A stretch of DNA of 44,597 bases from Thioalkalivibrio versutus (GCF_001999325.1 NZ_MVAR01000033.1:1-44597); one strand, 5' to 3'. Shown: positions 25,668 through 34,553, counted from the first letter of the stretch. Numbers and translations are program-made. Notes: a model not told the origin generated them from the letters alone.

Positions 25668-26627
25668 GTGACCGAGGCTTACTGCTGGACACTGACGACC
25701 GGCGAGGCCGGGATGACCAGTCAGGTCCGTGGCCTGGCCGAAGCCGTGGGGCTGCCCTACGAACACAAGACAGTGGGGCTGCGTCCGCCCTGGCGCTGGA
25801 TGCGCGGTTCCTTCGCGCCCGGCGTATTGCGAGGGCTCACCTCCGATAGCGATTCCCTGGCGCCGCCCTGGCCGCGCCTCTTGATCTCCTGCGGGCGCCG
25901 CAGTGCCACGGTGGCCGTGGCACTCAGGCGCGCCAGCGGGGGTGCCATCATGACCGTGCATATTCAGGATCCACAGATCGCCCCGCGGCATTTCGATTGG
26001 GTGGTGCCGCCGCGCCACGATGGGCTGACCGGCCCGAACGTGATCGCGACGCGCGGCGCCCTGCACCGGGTGACGGCCGAGCGGCTGGAGGCGGCGCGTG
26101 CGGACCTGGGGGATGCCTGGGCTGCATTTCCCCGGCCCTGGATCGCGGTGCTGATCGGGGGTGCCACCCAGCGGGGAGATCTGGGCCAGGAGCGGCTGGA
26201 TGCCCTGATCCGTGACCTGCGTTCGGCGGCCGGAGCCTCTGGGGGTAGCGTGCTGGTGACCCCTTCGCGGCGTACGGGCGAGGCCAGTACCCGACGACTG
26301 GTGGAGGGGTTGGCGGATGTCCCGGGGTTTGTCTGGGGCGGGCAGGGAGAGAACCCCTTCATGGCGATGCTGGCAACGGCCGACCACATCGTGGTCAGTG
26401 CCGATTCTGTATCCATGGTCTCGGAAGCGGCGGCGACCGGTGTGCCGGTGTACACGGTGGCCCTGGGGCCACTCGGTCGTCGCCTGCAGGCCTTCCATTC
26501 CGCTCTGGAGGCGGAAGGGGTAACCCGGCCATTCACCGGCGCGCTTGACCAGTGGGCCTACACGCCAGTGAATGACACGCCGAAGGTGGCGGCAGATATC
26601 CGCCGCGAACTGGGTCTGGAAGACTGA
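25668..26627 (+). CDS. ELM1/COG3660-family protein (GT-B-like)
   Basis: The 319-residue product starts at GTG 25668 (MTEAYCW) and matches the mitochondrial-fission ELM1 / COG3660 family, whose N-terminal signature DGRAGHENQ-type is TGEAGMTSQVRGLAEAVG here. Other features are the LISCGRRSATVAVALRRA strand-helix, VHIQDPQIAPRHFDWVV, and a Rossmann-like second half with VLIGG and VSADSVSMVSEAAATGVPVY. The family has a GT-B glycosyltransferase-like fold; its enzymatic reaction is not settled. In bacteria it often sits beside LPS genes, as here (28 bp after the oxygenase gene, then lipid A acyltransferase and waaA). I infer a role in LPS or envelope glycan assembly. Confidence 0.78.
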   Translation: MTEAYCWTLTTGEAGMTSQVRGLAEAVGLPYEHKTVGLRPPWRWMRGSFAPGVLRGLTSDSDSLAPPWPRLLISCGRRSATVAVALRRASGGAIMTVHIQDPQIAPRHFDWVVPPRHDGLTGPNVIATRGALHRVTAERLEAARADLGDAWAAFPRPWIAVLIGGATQRGDLGQERLDALIRDLRSAAGASGGSVLVTPSRRTGEASTRRLVEGLADVPGFVWGGQGENPFMAMLATADHIVVSADSVSMVSEAAATGVPVYTVALGPLGRRLQAFHSALEAEGVTRPFTGALDQWAYTPVNDTPKVAADIRRELGLED

Positions 26628-26640
26628 TCGTGCGCGAGAG

Positions 26641-27570
26641 TCAGCTCGTGTAAGGGTTGGGCAGGCCCGTGCGTTTCTTGAAGCGCTTGTGGGTCCAGAA
26701 GTACTGCCCCGGGGCATCCATCACGGCTTTTTCGATGATGTGGTTGATGCGCAGGGTGTCGGCGTGGGCGTCCTCGGTGGGGAAGCCCTCTACCGGGGGG
26801 TGGATGGTCACGACGTAGTGGCCGTCTTCGCGCCGGTAGCCGAAGAAGGGGAGGACCGGGGCGCCGCTGACCCGGGCGATGCGATGCGTGGCGGTCTGCG
26901 TGTTCGCGGGTTCGCCGAAGAACGGGACCAGCTCGGTCTGGCGCCCGCTGGTGGCCTGGTCGGGTGCATACCACACCGGCATGTTCTCGCGCAGGGTGCG
27001 CAGTAGTCCCTTGACGTCGTCGCGTGCGATCACGCCGGCCGTGTGGCGGTTGCGATTGACCTTGAACAGGTAGTTGATCAGCGGGCGTTCGCTGGGGCGG
27101 TACATCGCGGCAAACTCCCGGTGCAGCGCCAGCAGGCGCCCGCAAAGCTCGAGTGTGGTGAAATGGGCGCTGACCAGCAGGGCCCCCTTGCCTTGCTCCA
27201 GTGCCTTGTCCAGATGTTCCAGCCCGTGGATTGTGTAATGCCCCTTGAGTTGCGCGTCGCGTCCCCACCAGGCCATGGCTATTTCCAGGACACCCATTCC
27301 GGCCGCCTCGAAGTGCTCGCGCAGCCACTGTTCGCGCCGTTCCGGCGGCTGGCCGGGAAAACACAGTTCGAGGTTGGTGCGGGCGATCGCGCGCCGCTTG
27401 CGGCCGTAACGGTAGAACAGCCGCCCAATGCCGCGCCCAAGCGCCTGTTGCCAGCGGATGGGCAACTGGATGACCAGCCGAGCCAGGCCGATCACCGCCC
27501 ACATGGGCCAGGTGGCGGGGCCGCGGGGCGGGCGTTCGGTCGCGCTCGGATGTTCGGGGCGGGCCGTCAC
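26641..27570 (-). CDS. Lipid A biosynthesis acyltransferase (LpxL/HtrB family)
   Basis: I placed the start at GTG 27570 because an AGGGAG ribosome-binding site precedes it and the frame upstream (to 27675) overlaps waaA with no support. The 309-residue product keeps the catalytic HX4E motif, HFTTLE (H136, E141), the N-terminal transmembrane anchor (MWAVIGLARLVIQLPI), the ARTNLELCFP segment that follows it, and YRP-rich acyl-donor segments (AMYRPSERPLINYLF). It adds a secondary acyl chain to lipid A at the inner membrane. Whether it acts as LpxL, LpxM or another paralogue cannot be said. Only 20 bp separate it from waaA, divergently, so both start regions are very compact. Confidence 0.9.
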   Translation of the reverse strand: MTARPEHPSATERPPRGPATWPMWAVIGLARLVIQLPIRWQQALGRGIGRLFYRYGRKRRAIARTNLELCFPGQPPERREQWLREHFEAAGMGVLEIAMAWWGRDAQLKGHYTIHGLEHLDKALEQGKGALLVSAHFTTLELCGRLLALHREFAAMYRPSERPLINYLFKVNRNRHTAGVIARDDVKGLLRTLRENMPVWYAPDQATSGRQTELVPFFGEPANTQTATHRIARVSGAPVLPFFGYRREDGHYVVTIHPPVEGFPTEDAHADTLRINHIIEKAVMDAPGQYFWTHKRFKKRTGLPNPYTS

Positions 27571-27590
27571 GGATCGGAGTCTCCCTGCGA

Positions 27591-28889
27591 ATGACCCGCG
27601 TAGTCTACACGGCGCTGCTTGCGTTGCTGACCCCCTTGCTGCTGATCCGCCACGGACTGCGCAGTCGTCGGGCATCGGTGCGTGTGCGCCCGGGCGAGGT
27701 GATGGGCTGGGCCCCTCCGCCGGAGCCGGCGGAGATCTGGATCCATGCGGTCTCGGTAGGTGAAGTGCTGGCGGCGGAACCGCTCATTCGCCGGCTCCTG
27801 GCGTCCGGCCCGCGTCGCATCCTGGTAACCACGACGACGCCGACCGGCGCCGCGATGCTGACCGAGCGGCTCGGCGACCGCGTTATGCATCGCTTCATGC
27901 CACTGGATCTGCCCTGGCTACAGGGGCGTTTCCTGCGAGCGCTGCGGCCGCAGTGCATCGTGGTGATGGAGACCGAGATCTGGCCGAATATGCTGGCGGC
28001 GGCCCGACGGATGGGTATCCCGGTCGTGCTGGCGAACGCCCGTATGTCCGGGCGCTCGGCCCGGCGTTATGCGCGGCTCCCGCGGCTGATCACGCCGGCA
28101 TTGAACGGATTTGACTGGATTGCCTGTCGCAATCCGCTGGACCGCGAGCGTTTCGTCGCGCTCGGGGCCGTGCCTGATCGCGTGACGGTCAACGGCGACA
28201 TCAAGTTCGATATCCGCGTCGAGGAAACCGATCGTCAGGAAGTCGAGTCCCTGCGCTCGGTGGTTGATGGGCGCCCGGTGGTCGTTCTTGCCAGCACCCA
28301 TGCCGACGAAGAGGCCCAGTTGTTCTCGGGACTGCGCGCATTGCGCACCGAGTATCCACGCCTCTTGGTTGTTGTGGCGCCACGCCATCCCCAGCGGTTT
28401 CCCGCAGTGGCGGACTTGCTGGAGCGTTCCGGCCACACCTTCGTGCGTCGCAGTGAAGGTCTGCCGGACGCCGCCACCCATTTCTGGCTTCTGGATACCC
28501 TCGGGGAACTGAAGCGCTTCTTCGGGCTGGCCGATGCGGCCTTCATAGGGGGGTCGCTGGTTTCGGTGGGCGGGCACAATCCGCTGGAGGCGGTGTTGTG
28601 GCACTGCCCGGTTGTTATGGGTCCGCACGTGGACAACTTCGAACTCCTGGTGGAGCGCATGCAGGCTGCGAATGTGCTGGGACGAGCGGCCGACGCCGAC
28701 GAGGCCATTACCCGTATTCGGGCATTGCTGGTAATGGATGAACCCGGGCGTGAGGCCTTGCGGCGCCGCTCGGCCGCTTTTATTGCGGAGCATCAGGGGG
28801 CAACCGTGCGGCTGGTTGACTATATCAACAGCCACACGCCCCGGAATGATGGTGGCTCCTCAGGGCGCTCCGCCGTCGGAGCGCTTTAG
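27591..28889 (+). CDS. waaA: 3-deoxy-D-manno-octulosonic acid transferase WaaA (KdtA)
   Basis: The 432-residue protein begins with a membrane-proximal hydrophobic segment (YTALLALLTPLLLIRHGL) and has the Kdo-transferase landmarks: EIWIHAVSVGEVLAAEPLIR, ETEIWPNMLAAARRMGIPVVLANARMSGRS, GDIKFDI, LASTHADEEAQLF, and FIGGSLVSVGGHNPLEA for the donor site. It transfers Kdo from CMP-Kdo to lipid IVA in the inner leaflet. It is a divergent partner of the lipid A acyltransferase, which acts next in the pathway in many bacteria. Its last 30 bp overlap the 3' end of sprT on the opposite strand. Confidence 0.95.
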   Translation: MTRVVYTALLALLTPLLLIRHGLRSRRASVRVRPGEVMGWAPPPEPAEIWIHAVSVGEVLAAEPLIRRLLASGPRRILVTTTTPTGAAMLTERLGDRVMHRFMPLDLPWLQGRFLRALRPQCIVVMETEIWPNMLAAARRMGIPVVLANARMSGRSARRYARLPRLITPALNGFDWIACRNPLDRERFVALGAVPDRVTVNGDIKFDIRVEETDRQEVESLRSVVDGRPVVVLASTHADEEAQLFSGLRALRTEYPRLLVVVAPRHPQRFPAVADLLERSGHTFVRRSEGLPDAATHFWLLDTLGELKRFFGLADAAFIGGSLVSVGGHNPLEAVLWHCPVVMGPHVDNFELLVERMQAANVLGRAADADEAITRIRALLVMDEPGREALRRRSAAFIAEHQGATVRLVDYINSHTPRNDGGSSGRSAVGAL

Positions 28890-29423
28890 CCATTCGCCGC
28901 ATTGGCGGCACTGGTAGTGGTAGCCGCGTTTGCGAATAAGAAAGTGCCGTCGCGCGCTCAGTAGTTGAGGGCCGCAGGCGCACTCGTAGTGATATTGGCG
29001 CATCTTGCGTGTGGTCAGCGCGGTCGCATGTGTGACCCGGGGCTTTTGAAACCCCATCGCCTGCATGAACCCCCGCCATTCAGGGCCGTGAGGTCGAACC
29101 CTGCGCGCGCCGTAGGTGCGATATACCAGAGAGTGGGCGACTTCGTGTGCCACTGTTTCCGGGAAATGTTGATTCCAGTCCAGACTGAAGGCTTCCGGAT
29201 TGAAGCGCAGGGTTTCCGTATTCTTTCTCAGGCGCCACTGGCCGGCCGCCCGGCCTTTCAAGTCAAAGTGAACGGCGGGAGGATCGGATGTGCGCGTGCC
29301 CGCGGCCTGGTTATACAATCGGGCGACCTCTTCTCGTATGAGTGTGCGGTTTTCGCCAGAAAGTGCGTGTGGTCGCTCTTGTGCCGTGTGCACCTTATTA
29401 TGATCGTTACAGCATCTATCCAT
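28860..29423 (-). CDS. sprT: SprT family zinc metalloprotease-like protein
   Basis: The 187-residue product has the SprT HExxH zinc site H93-E-V-A-H97 in VAHEVAHSLVYRTYG, the companion H112 in VRPHGPEW, and a C-terminal zinc ribbon with two Cys pairs (YECACG and CRQCGE). SprT-like proteins are thought to degrade DNA-protein cross-links, as in SPRTN; the bacterial role is less clear. The ATG at 29423 lacks a visible ribosome-binding site; a GTG at 29393 is an alternative. Its 3' end overlaps waaA by 30 bp in a tail-to-tail arrangement. Confidence 0.9.
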   Translation of the reverse strand: MDRCCNDHNKVHTAQERPHALSGENRTLIREEVARLYNQAAGTRTSDPPAVHFDLKGRAAGQWRLRKNTETLRFNPEAFSLDWNQHFPETVAHEVAHSLVYRTYGARRVRPHGPEWRGFMQAMGFQKPRVTHATALTTRKMRQYHYECACGPQLLSARRHFLIRKRGYHYQCRQCGEWLKRSDGGAP

Positions 29424-29533
29424 GGGGTGGTACTATTCTATGGTGATCAAATGTTAGAGGCTAGACTGAATAGCCGGAAACCCTTTGGTCTTAACCTGTA
29501 ATCGCATCCGTTTTAAGAACCCGGGAGTTCTGC

Positions 29534-29974
29534 ATGAGTATGGATAACAAGAAGGCCTCCGATCTGTCGGCCGAAGAACTGTACGCCCTCGCGCGCCAGC
29601 GGGAAAAGGAAGAAGCCGAGGGCAAGGAAGCCGAACGCCGCGAGAAGCGCGAGAAGCTGATGGAAAAGCGCAAGGAGATGGTGGCGCGGCATCGCAAGGA
29701 ACTCGGCGAGCTCGAGCGCCAGATCCGTGAACTGGGCGGGCGCGTGGGTCGTACCGCGGGCGGCGGACGTCGCGGGCGCCGGGCCGGTGGCGAGTCCATC
29801 AGCCAGAAGCTTTGCGATATCGTCGCCACCCAGCCGGAGATGGGCATCAAGGAGATCAAGGCACAGGCCGAGAAGGCCGGCCTGGATACCAAGAACATCA
29901 GCCAGACCCTGGCCTACCTGAAGCGCCAGGGTCGCCTGACCTCGCCGCGCCGCGGGATCTACAAGGCCGCCTGA
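29534..29974 (+). CDS. Small basic protein: coiled coil, Gly/Arg linker, winged-helix-like C-terminus
   Basis: I do not recognise this 146-residue protein. Residues 8-68 are a highly charged helix (LYALARQREKEEAEGKEAER, then alternating RREKREK), almost certainly a coiled coil. A Gly/Arg linker follows (residues 69-86: GGRVGRTAGGGRRGRRAGG). Residues 88-146 look like a compact helix-turn-helix or winged-helix domain (KLCDIVATQPEMGIKEIKAQAEKAGLDTKNISQTLAYLKRQGRL, split by short turns), ending in a basic RRGIYKAA. This layout (oligomerising coil, basic linker, DNA-binding domain) is like H-NS-type nucleoid proteins in general design, but the H-NS core motif is not visible. The upstream GGGAG supports the start at 29534. 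The gene is convergent with rnd and precedes a long inverted repeat. Confidence 0.75.
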   Translation: MSMDNKKASDLSAEELYALARQREKEEAEGKEAERREKREKLMEKRKEMVARHRKELGELERQIRELGGRVGRTAGGGRRGRRAGGESISQKLCDIVATQPEMGIKEIKAQAEKAGLDTKNISQTLAYLKRQGRLTSPRRGIYKAA

Positions 29975-29981
29975 CGCTACC

Positions 29982-30024
29982 GCTGCAGATCCGCCCGGGC
30001 GACGATCACGGGCGGATCTGCAGC
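29982..30024. repeat. Perfect 16-bp inverted repeat between convergent genes, overlapping the rnd stop
   Basis: The arms GCTGCAGATCCGCCCG (29982-29997) and CGGGCGGATCTGCAGC (30009-30024) are exact reverse complements with an 11-base loop. The left arm starts 8 bp after the small basic protein's stop. The right arm encodes the last residues of rnd on the minus strand (LQIRP), and the rnd stop (30006-30008) lies in the loop. No T-tract follows on either side, so it does not look like a canonical intrinsic terminator; it could stabilise or protect both 3' ends, or form a Rho-independent-like pause. This perfection over coding sequence is unusual. Confidence 0.85.
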
Positions 30025-31154
30025 CCTTCCTCCGTACGTGTCAGTTCACCATCGCCCGCAAACCAGCGAGCGATGGTCTTTCCGGCGATCTCGTGACGCC
30101 AGCCGCTGCCCAGGCGGCCGCTCGTGCCGTCGCCCTTCAGGAGTTCGATGACATCCTTGCGCTGCGCAATCGCGCCGGCGGTGATCTGGTTGCGTCGCGC
30201 GCACTCGCGCAGCAGGGCCATGCCGATGTCCGCCAGGACCTCTTCCGCCTCGGTCAGCTTCGCCTTGTCCGGCAGTTGTGGCCATTCCTCGCGGGGCAGG
30301 GCCTGGCCTTCGCGGATCGCCTCCAGCAGCTCTTCCTGACGTGGCGGTTTCATGCCGTCGGGGAAGCCGCGCAATTGGTGCAGGGCGGCGGCGTCCTCCG
30401 GCGTGCGCCGGGCGATATCGATCAGGATGTCGTCGGCCAGGATCCAGCGGCGCGGGCGGTCGCTCGCCTGTGCCGCGCGTTCGCGCCAGGCGGCCACGGC
30501 CTTGAGTACGCCGCGTTCGCGCGGCTTGAGCCGCTTGGCCCCGGAGACCCGCTGCCAGGCCGCCTCGGGGTTCGGTTCGTACAGGGCCGGGTCGCTCAGG
30601 GCCTCCATCTCCGGGCGCAGCCAGTGCATCCGGTCATGGCTTTCCAGTTCGTGCAGCAGGCGCATGAACACGGTGGCCAGGAAGCGTACGTCATCGGCGG
30701 CGTAAAGGATCTGTTCCTTGCTCAGGGGGCGGCGTGCCCAGTCCGTGCGGGTCTGGCTCTTGTCGAGGTCGCGATCGAGGATCGCCTTGACCAGGTTGGC
30801 GTAGCCGATCTGCTCGCCGTGGCCGAGCATGCTGGCAGCGATCTGGGTGTCGAACACCGGGGTGGGCACGCGTCCGAGTTCGCGATAGAGCACCTCGAGA
30901 TCCTGCGAGGCCGAGTGGAAGACCTTGGTTACGCCGGCATCGAACAGCAGGGGTTCCAGCAGCTTGATGTCGAGTTGCAGCGGGTCGACGCAGGCGATCT
31001 GGTCCAGAGTTGCCAGCTGGATCAGGCACAGGCGCGGGTAGTAGGTCTTCTCGCGCATGAACTCCGTATCCAGCGCGATCCAGTCGGTCCCGGCGATGGT
31101 GTCGAGGAAGCCCTGCAGGGCCTCCGGGGTCTCGATCAGGCCGTGATCATGCAT
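30006..31154 (-). CDS. rnd: Ribonuclease D
   Basis: Starting at ATG 31154 (the frame continues upstream into Arg/Pro-rich noise), the product has 382 residues, close to E. coli RNase D. The DEDD exonuclease motifs are present: D29-T-E31 in WIALDTEFM, FHSASQDLEVL, and YAADD (the Y...D motif). An HRDC domain follows in the C-terminal half (LKAVAAWRERAAQASDRPRRWILADDILIDIA). RNase D trims the 3' ends of tRNA precursors and other stable RNAs. It overlaps the upstream DUF1244 gene by 8 bp. Its last codons lie in the 16-bp inverted repeat shared with the convergent gene. Confidence 0.95.
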   Translation of the reverse strand: MHDHGLIETPEALQGFLDTIAGTDWIALDTEFMREKTYYPRLCLIQLATLDQIACVDPLQLDIKLLEPLLFDAGVTKVFHSASQDLEVLYRELGRVPTPVFDTQIAASMLGHGEQIGYANLVKAILDRDLDKSQTRTDWARRPLSKEQILYAADDVRFLATVFMRLLHELESHDRMHWLRPEMEALSDPALYEPNPEAAWQRVSGAKRLKPRERGVLKAVAAWRERAAQASDRPRRWILADDILIDIARRTPEDAAALHQLRGFPDGMKPPRQEELLEAIREGQALPREEWPQLPDKAKLTEAEEVLADIGMALLRECARRNQITAGAIAQRKDVIELLKGDGTSGRLGSGWRHEIAGKTIARWFAGDGELTRTEEGLQIRP

Positions 31155-31449
31155 GGGGCGATTTCTGGCTGGCCTCGAAGGCGGCCTTCTGCTCCGGCGT
31201 CGCCTCCTTCTGGTAGCGCTCTTTCCACTCGCTGTAGGGCATGCCGTAGACGATCTCGCGGGCACCCTCGTAGTCGATGGACTCGTCGCGTTCTTCGGCG
31301 GCGGCCACGTACCACTTGGACAGGCAGTTGCGGCAGAAGCCGGCCAGGTTCATCAGGTCAATGTTCTGCACGTCCTTGCGTTCGTCCAGGTGCTGCAGCA
31401 GGCGGCGCAACACGGCGGCTTCGATCTCGGTTTGCTTGTTCGGGTCCAT
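31147..31449 (-). CDS. DUF1244 family protein
   Basis: The 100-residue protein matches the small DUF1244 family: LRRLLQHLDERKDVQNIDLM, then the highly conserved N-L-A-G-F-C-R-N-C-L-S-K-W segment with its paired cysteines (FCRNCLSKW), and MPYSEWKERYQ. Function is not known to me; the conserved Cys pair may hold metal. AAGGAG lies 9 bp before the ATG. It runs into rnd with an 8-bp overlap and starts 81 bp after mreD. Confidence 0.9.
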   Translation of the reverse strand: MDPNKQTEIEAAVLRRLLQHLDERKDVQNIDLMNLAGFCRNCLSKWYVAAAEERDESIDYEGAREIVYGMPYSEWKERYQKEATPEQKAAFEASQKSPHA

Positions 31450-31530
31450 GCAAGGCTCCTTGTTTCGGTTCGGACACAGTATGCGTGACAGCCAGGGTTT
31501 GCTTCGACCGGGATGGGGTCGGCGTTTTCC

Positions 31531-32022
31531 TCAGGTGAGGTGCAGCAGCCAGCGCCGACGCAGGTCGCGCAGCAGGGAGAAGACCAGGGGCCAGACCAGG
31601 GCGCTGGTGAGGACCGGCGCCCAGTACCAGAGGCTGCCCGGCGGAAACCCGGTGATGCCCTGTGGCCACAGGGCCAGAAGCTTGAACAGGGCCATCAGGA
31701 TGGCGACCACCATCATCTGTTGCCAGACCGGATAGACCCGCAGGCGCGGGTGGATCTGCAGCACGATGTAGATGACCACGGCCAGGGCGATGGCGTTCTG
31801 TCCCAGCAGCTGGCCCTGCAGGGTGTCCAGCAACAGGCCGGCGACGAAGGCGGTCAGGATGCCGATGCGCGACGGGAAGGCCATGGCCCAGTAGATCAGG
31901 ATGAGCGCCAGCCACTCCGGGCGCGCCGGGCGCAGGATATCCGGGACCGGCACGATGGCGAGGGCCAGAGCTGCCAGCAGGGTCAGCGCCACCGGCCAGG
32001 GGATGCCGATGGCACGGGTCAC
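31531..32022 (-). CDS. mreD: Rod shape-determining protein MreD
   Basis: The 163-residue product has about five transmembrane segments and the MreD pattern: PVPDILRPARPEWLALILIYWA, FVAGLLLDTLQGQLLGQNAIAL and a C-terminal hydrophobic segment with WPLVFSLL. Start at GTG 32022, overlapping the mreC stop by 4 bp in a GTGA junction, gives translational coupling. A longer frame to 32124 adds only charged filler. With MreB and MreC it forms the membrane core of the elongasome that guides lateral wall growth. Confidence 0.93.
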   Translation of the reverse strand: MTRAIGIPWPVALTLLAALALAIVPVPDILRPARPEWLALILIYWAMAFPSRIGILTAFVAGLLLDTLQGQLLGQNAIALAVVIYIVLQIHPRLRVYPVWQQMMVVAILMALFKLLALWPQGITGFPPGSLWYWAPVLTSALVWPLVFSLLRDLRRRWLLHLT

Positions 32023-32966
32023 GGTGTCCCTTCGGCCGGTTCTGATTCGAGCGCGTTCGGAGCCGCCTCCAGGTCGTTGTCCAGATTGAGCGGGGCGATC
32101 GCTGAAACGGCGCCGTCGGTCCACAGCAACAGGACCTCGCGGGAGCGGTCCAGGGCTGCCAGCGGTTCGGCCTCGATGCTCAGGAATGGTTGGCCCTGTG
32201 GCCGCTCGACCGAGGTGACCCGGGCCACTGGGTAGTCGGCCGGGAAACGGCCGCCCAGCCCGGAGGTCAGCAGCAGGTCGCCGGGCTCCACATCCTCCTG
32301 CAGCGGAACGTGGCGCATCTCCAGGCGTTGCGGGTTGCCGGTGCCGACCACCAGACCGCGCAGCCCGGTGCGCGCGCTCAGTACCGGCAGCGCGTGGCTG
32401 GGGTCGGAGATCAGCAGAGCGATCGAGCTGGTCAGACGGGTCGACAGAACCTGACCGATCACGCCGTCGGCATTGATGACCGGCTGGCCGGCATAGACAT
32501 CGTCATTGCGCCCCTTGTTGAGCACGATCTGCTGGCGAAAGGGGTCGAGATCCACGGCCAGCAGCTTGGCGATCTCGACCCGCTCTTCGGCCTGCTCGGC
32601 GGTATTCAGCAGGGCGCGCAGGCGGTCGTTCTCCAGCTGCAGGGCCTCGAAGCGCAGCTGACGCGCGCGCAGCTCGGCATTCTCGCTGCGCAGGATGCGG
32701 TTCTCGGTGATCAGGTCTTCGCGGCTGGTGAACGACTCGAACACCCGGCTGACCGCGCGGACCGGTGCGTCCACCGCGACCTGCAGCGGGTAGGTGACGG
32801 TGGCCAGGGCGCCGCGGACAAACTGCAGTTCGTTGACGCGGTGATCCAGCGCCATCAGCGCCAGGCCCAGCAGGATCACCGCGAGCAGGCGCAGAGTGGG
32901 CGAGACACCCAGTCTGAACAGCGGCTTGCTGATGGCGTGACCTCCGGTTCCGGATCGCGTCGACAA
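32019..32966 (-). CDS. mreC: Rod shape-determining protein MreC (start uncertain: TTG or ATC)
   Basis: The 315-residue frame has a short N-terminus, one transmembrane segment (TLRLLAVILLGLALMAL), a coiled coil (ENRILRSENAELRARQLRFE and following), and the periplasmic beta-domain with LLISDPSHALPVLSARTGLRGLVVG and MRHVPLQEDVEPGDLLLTSG. MreC links MreB to RodA/PBP2 in the wall-elongation complex. The start is odd: there is no ATG or GTG before the transmembrane helix. TTG at 32966 has no ribosome-binding site and lies right beside a hairpin, while a GGAGG at the ideal distance (7 bases) precedes ATC at 32933 (codon 12). Translation from ATC, a rare start, is possible but unproven. It ends in the GTGA overlap with mreD. 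Confidence 0.9.
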   Translation of the reverse strand: MSTRSGTGGHAISKPLFRLGVSPTLRLLAVILLGLALMALDHRVNELQFVRGALATVTYPLQVAVDAPVRAVSRVFESFTSREDLITENRILRSENAELRARQLRFEALQLENDRLRALLNTAEQAEERVEIAKLLAVDLDPFRQQIVLNKGRNDDVYAGQPVINADGVIGQVLSTRLTSSIALLISDPSHALPVLSARTGLRGLVVGTGNPQRLEMRHVPLQEDVEPGDLLLTSGLGGRFPADYPVARVTSVERPQGQPFLSIEAEPLAALDRSREVLLLWTDGAVSAIAPLNLDNDLEAAPNALESEPAEGTP

Positions 32967-33006
32967 GGCAAAGCCGCTGCGGAACCCCGTCCCGTGCGGC
33001 TTTGCC
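32967..33006 (-). repeat. 11-bp inverted repeat between mreB and mreC
   Basis: Arms GGCAAAGCCGC (32967-32977) and GCGGCTTTGCC (32996-33006) are perfect complements with an 18-base loop. It fills most of the 111-bp mreB-mreC gap and ends at the first base before the TTG candidate start of mreC. No T-tract follows in the minus-strand direction, so a terminator is unlikely; a translational control hairpin or RNase site is more likely. This would separate mreB from mreCD expression, as known for E. coli, where mreB is made in excess. Confidence 0.75.
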
Positions 33007-33077
33007 GACCTGTTGCGGCCCGGAGTGTAACCCGAACCAGACCCGCGCCGTGGCGACGCGGGCGGGGTGGTCCGGCC

Positions 33078-34195
<1,118 letters not shown>

Positions 34196-34265
34196 CAACG
34201 GCTTTGTGGTAAGTTTGCGCTCCGTTTCGCCCAATGAATCCGAACGCTACAGGACCCACCCTGCC

Positions 34266-34553
34266 ATGTCCGTCGATACCTCCGAAGTCCGGCGCATCGC
34301 TCATCTCTCCCGTCTGGCCATGAACGATGACCAGGCCCGGGATTTCGCGGGTGGGCTGAGCGACATCTTTGACTTTGTCGAACAACTGGATGGTGCGGCC
34401 ATCGAGGGTGTCGAGCCGATGGCCCACCCGCTGGACGCCGAGCAGCGCCTGCGCCCGGATGCGGTGACCGAGCCGGATCGGCGCGAGGTCTTCCAGGCCA
34501 TCGCCCCGGCTGTCGAGGGTGGTCTGTACCTGGTCCCGCGCGTCATCGAATGA
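34266..34553 (+). CDS. gatC: Asp-tRNA(Asn)/Glu-tRNA(Gln) amidotransferase subunit GatC
   Basis: The 95-residue product is a normal GatC: SVDTSEVRRIAHLSRLAM at the N-terminus, the coil FVEQLDGAAIEGVEPMAHPL and LRPDAVTEPD for the belt around GatA. The frame is open for more than 2 kb upstream, but that sequence is the antisense of mreB and mreC; the ATG at 34266 is the first that yields GatC. It stabilises the GatCAB enzyme. gatA follows 62 bp later. Confidence 0.95.
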   Translation: MSVDTSEVRRIAHLSRLAMNDDQARDFAGGLSDIFDFVEQLDGAAIEGVEPMAHPLDAEQRLRPDAVTEPDRREVFQAIAPAVEGGLYLVPRVIE

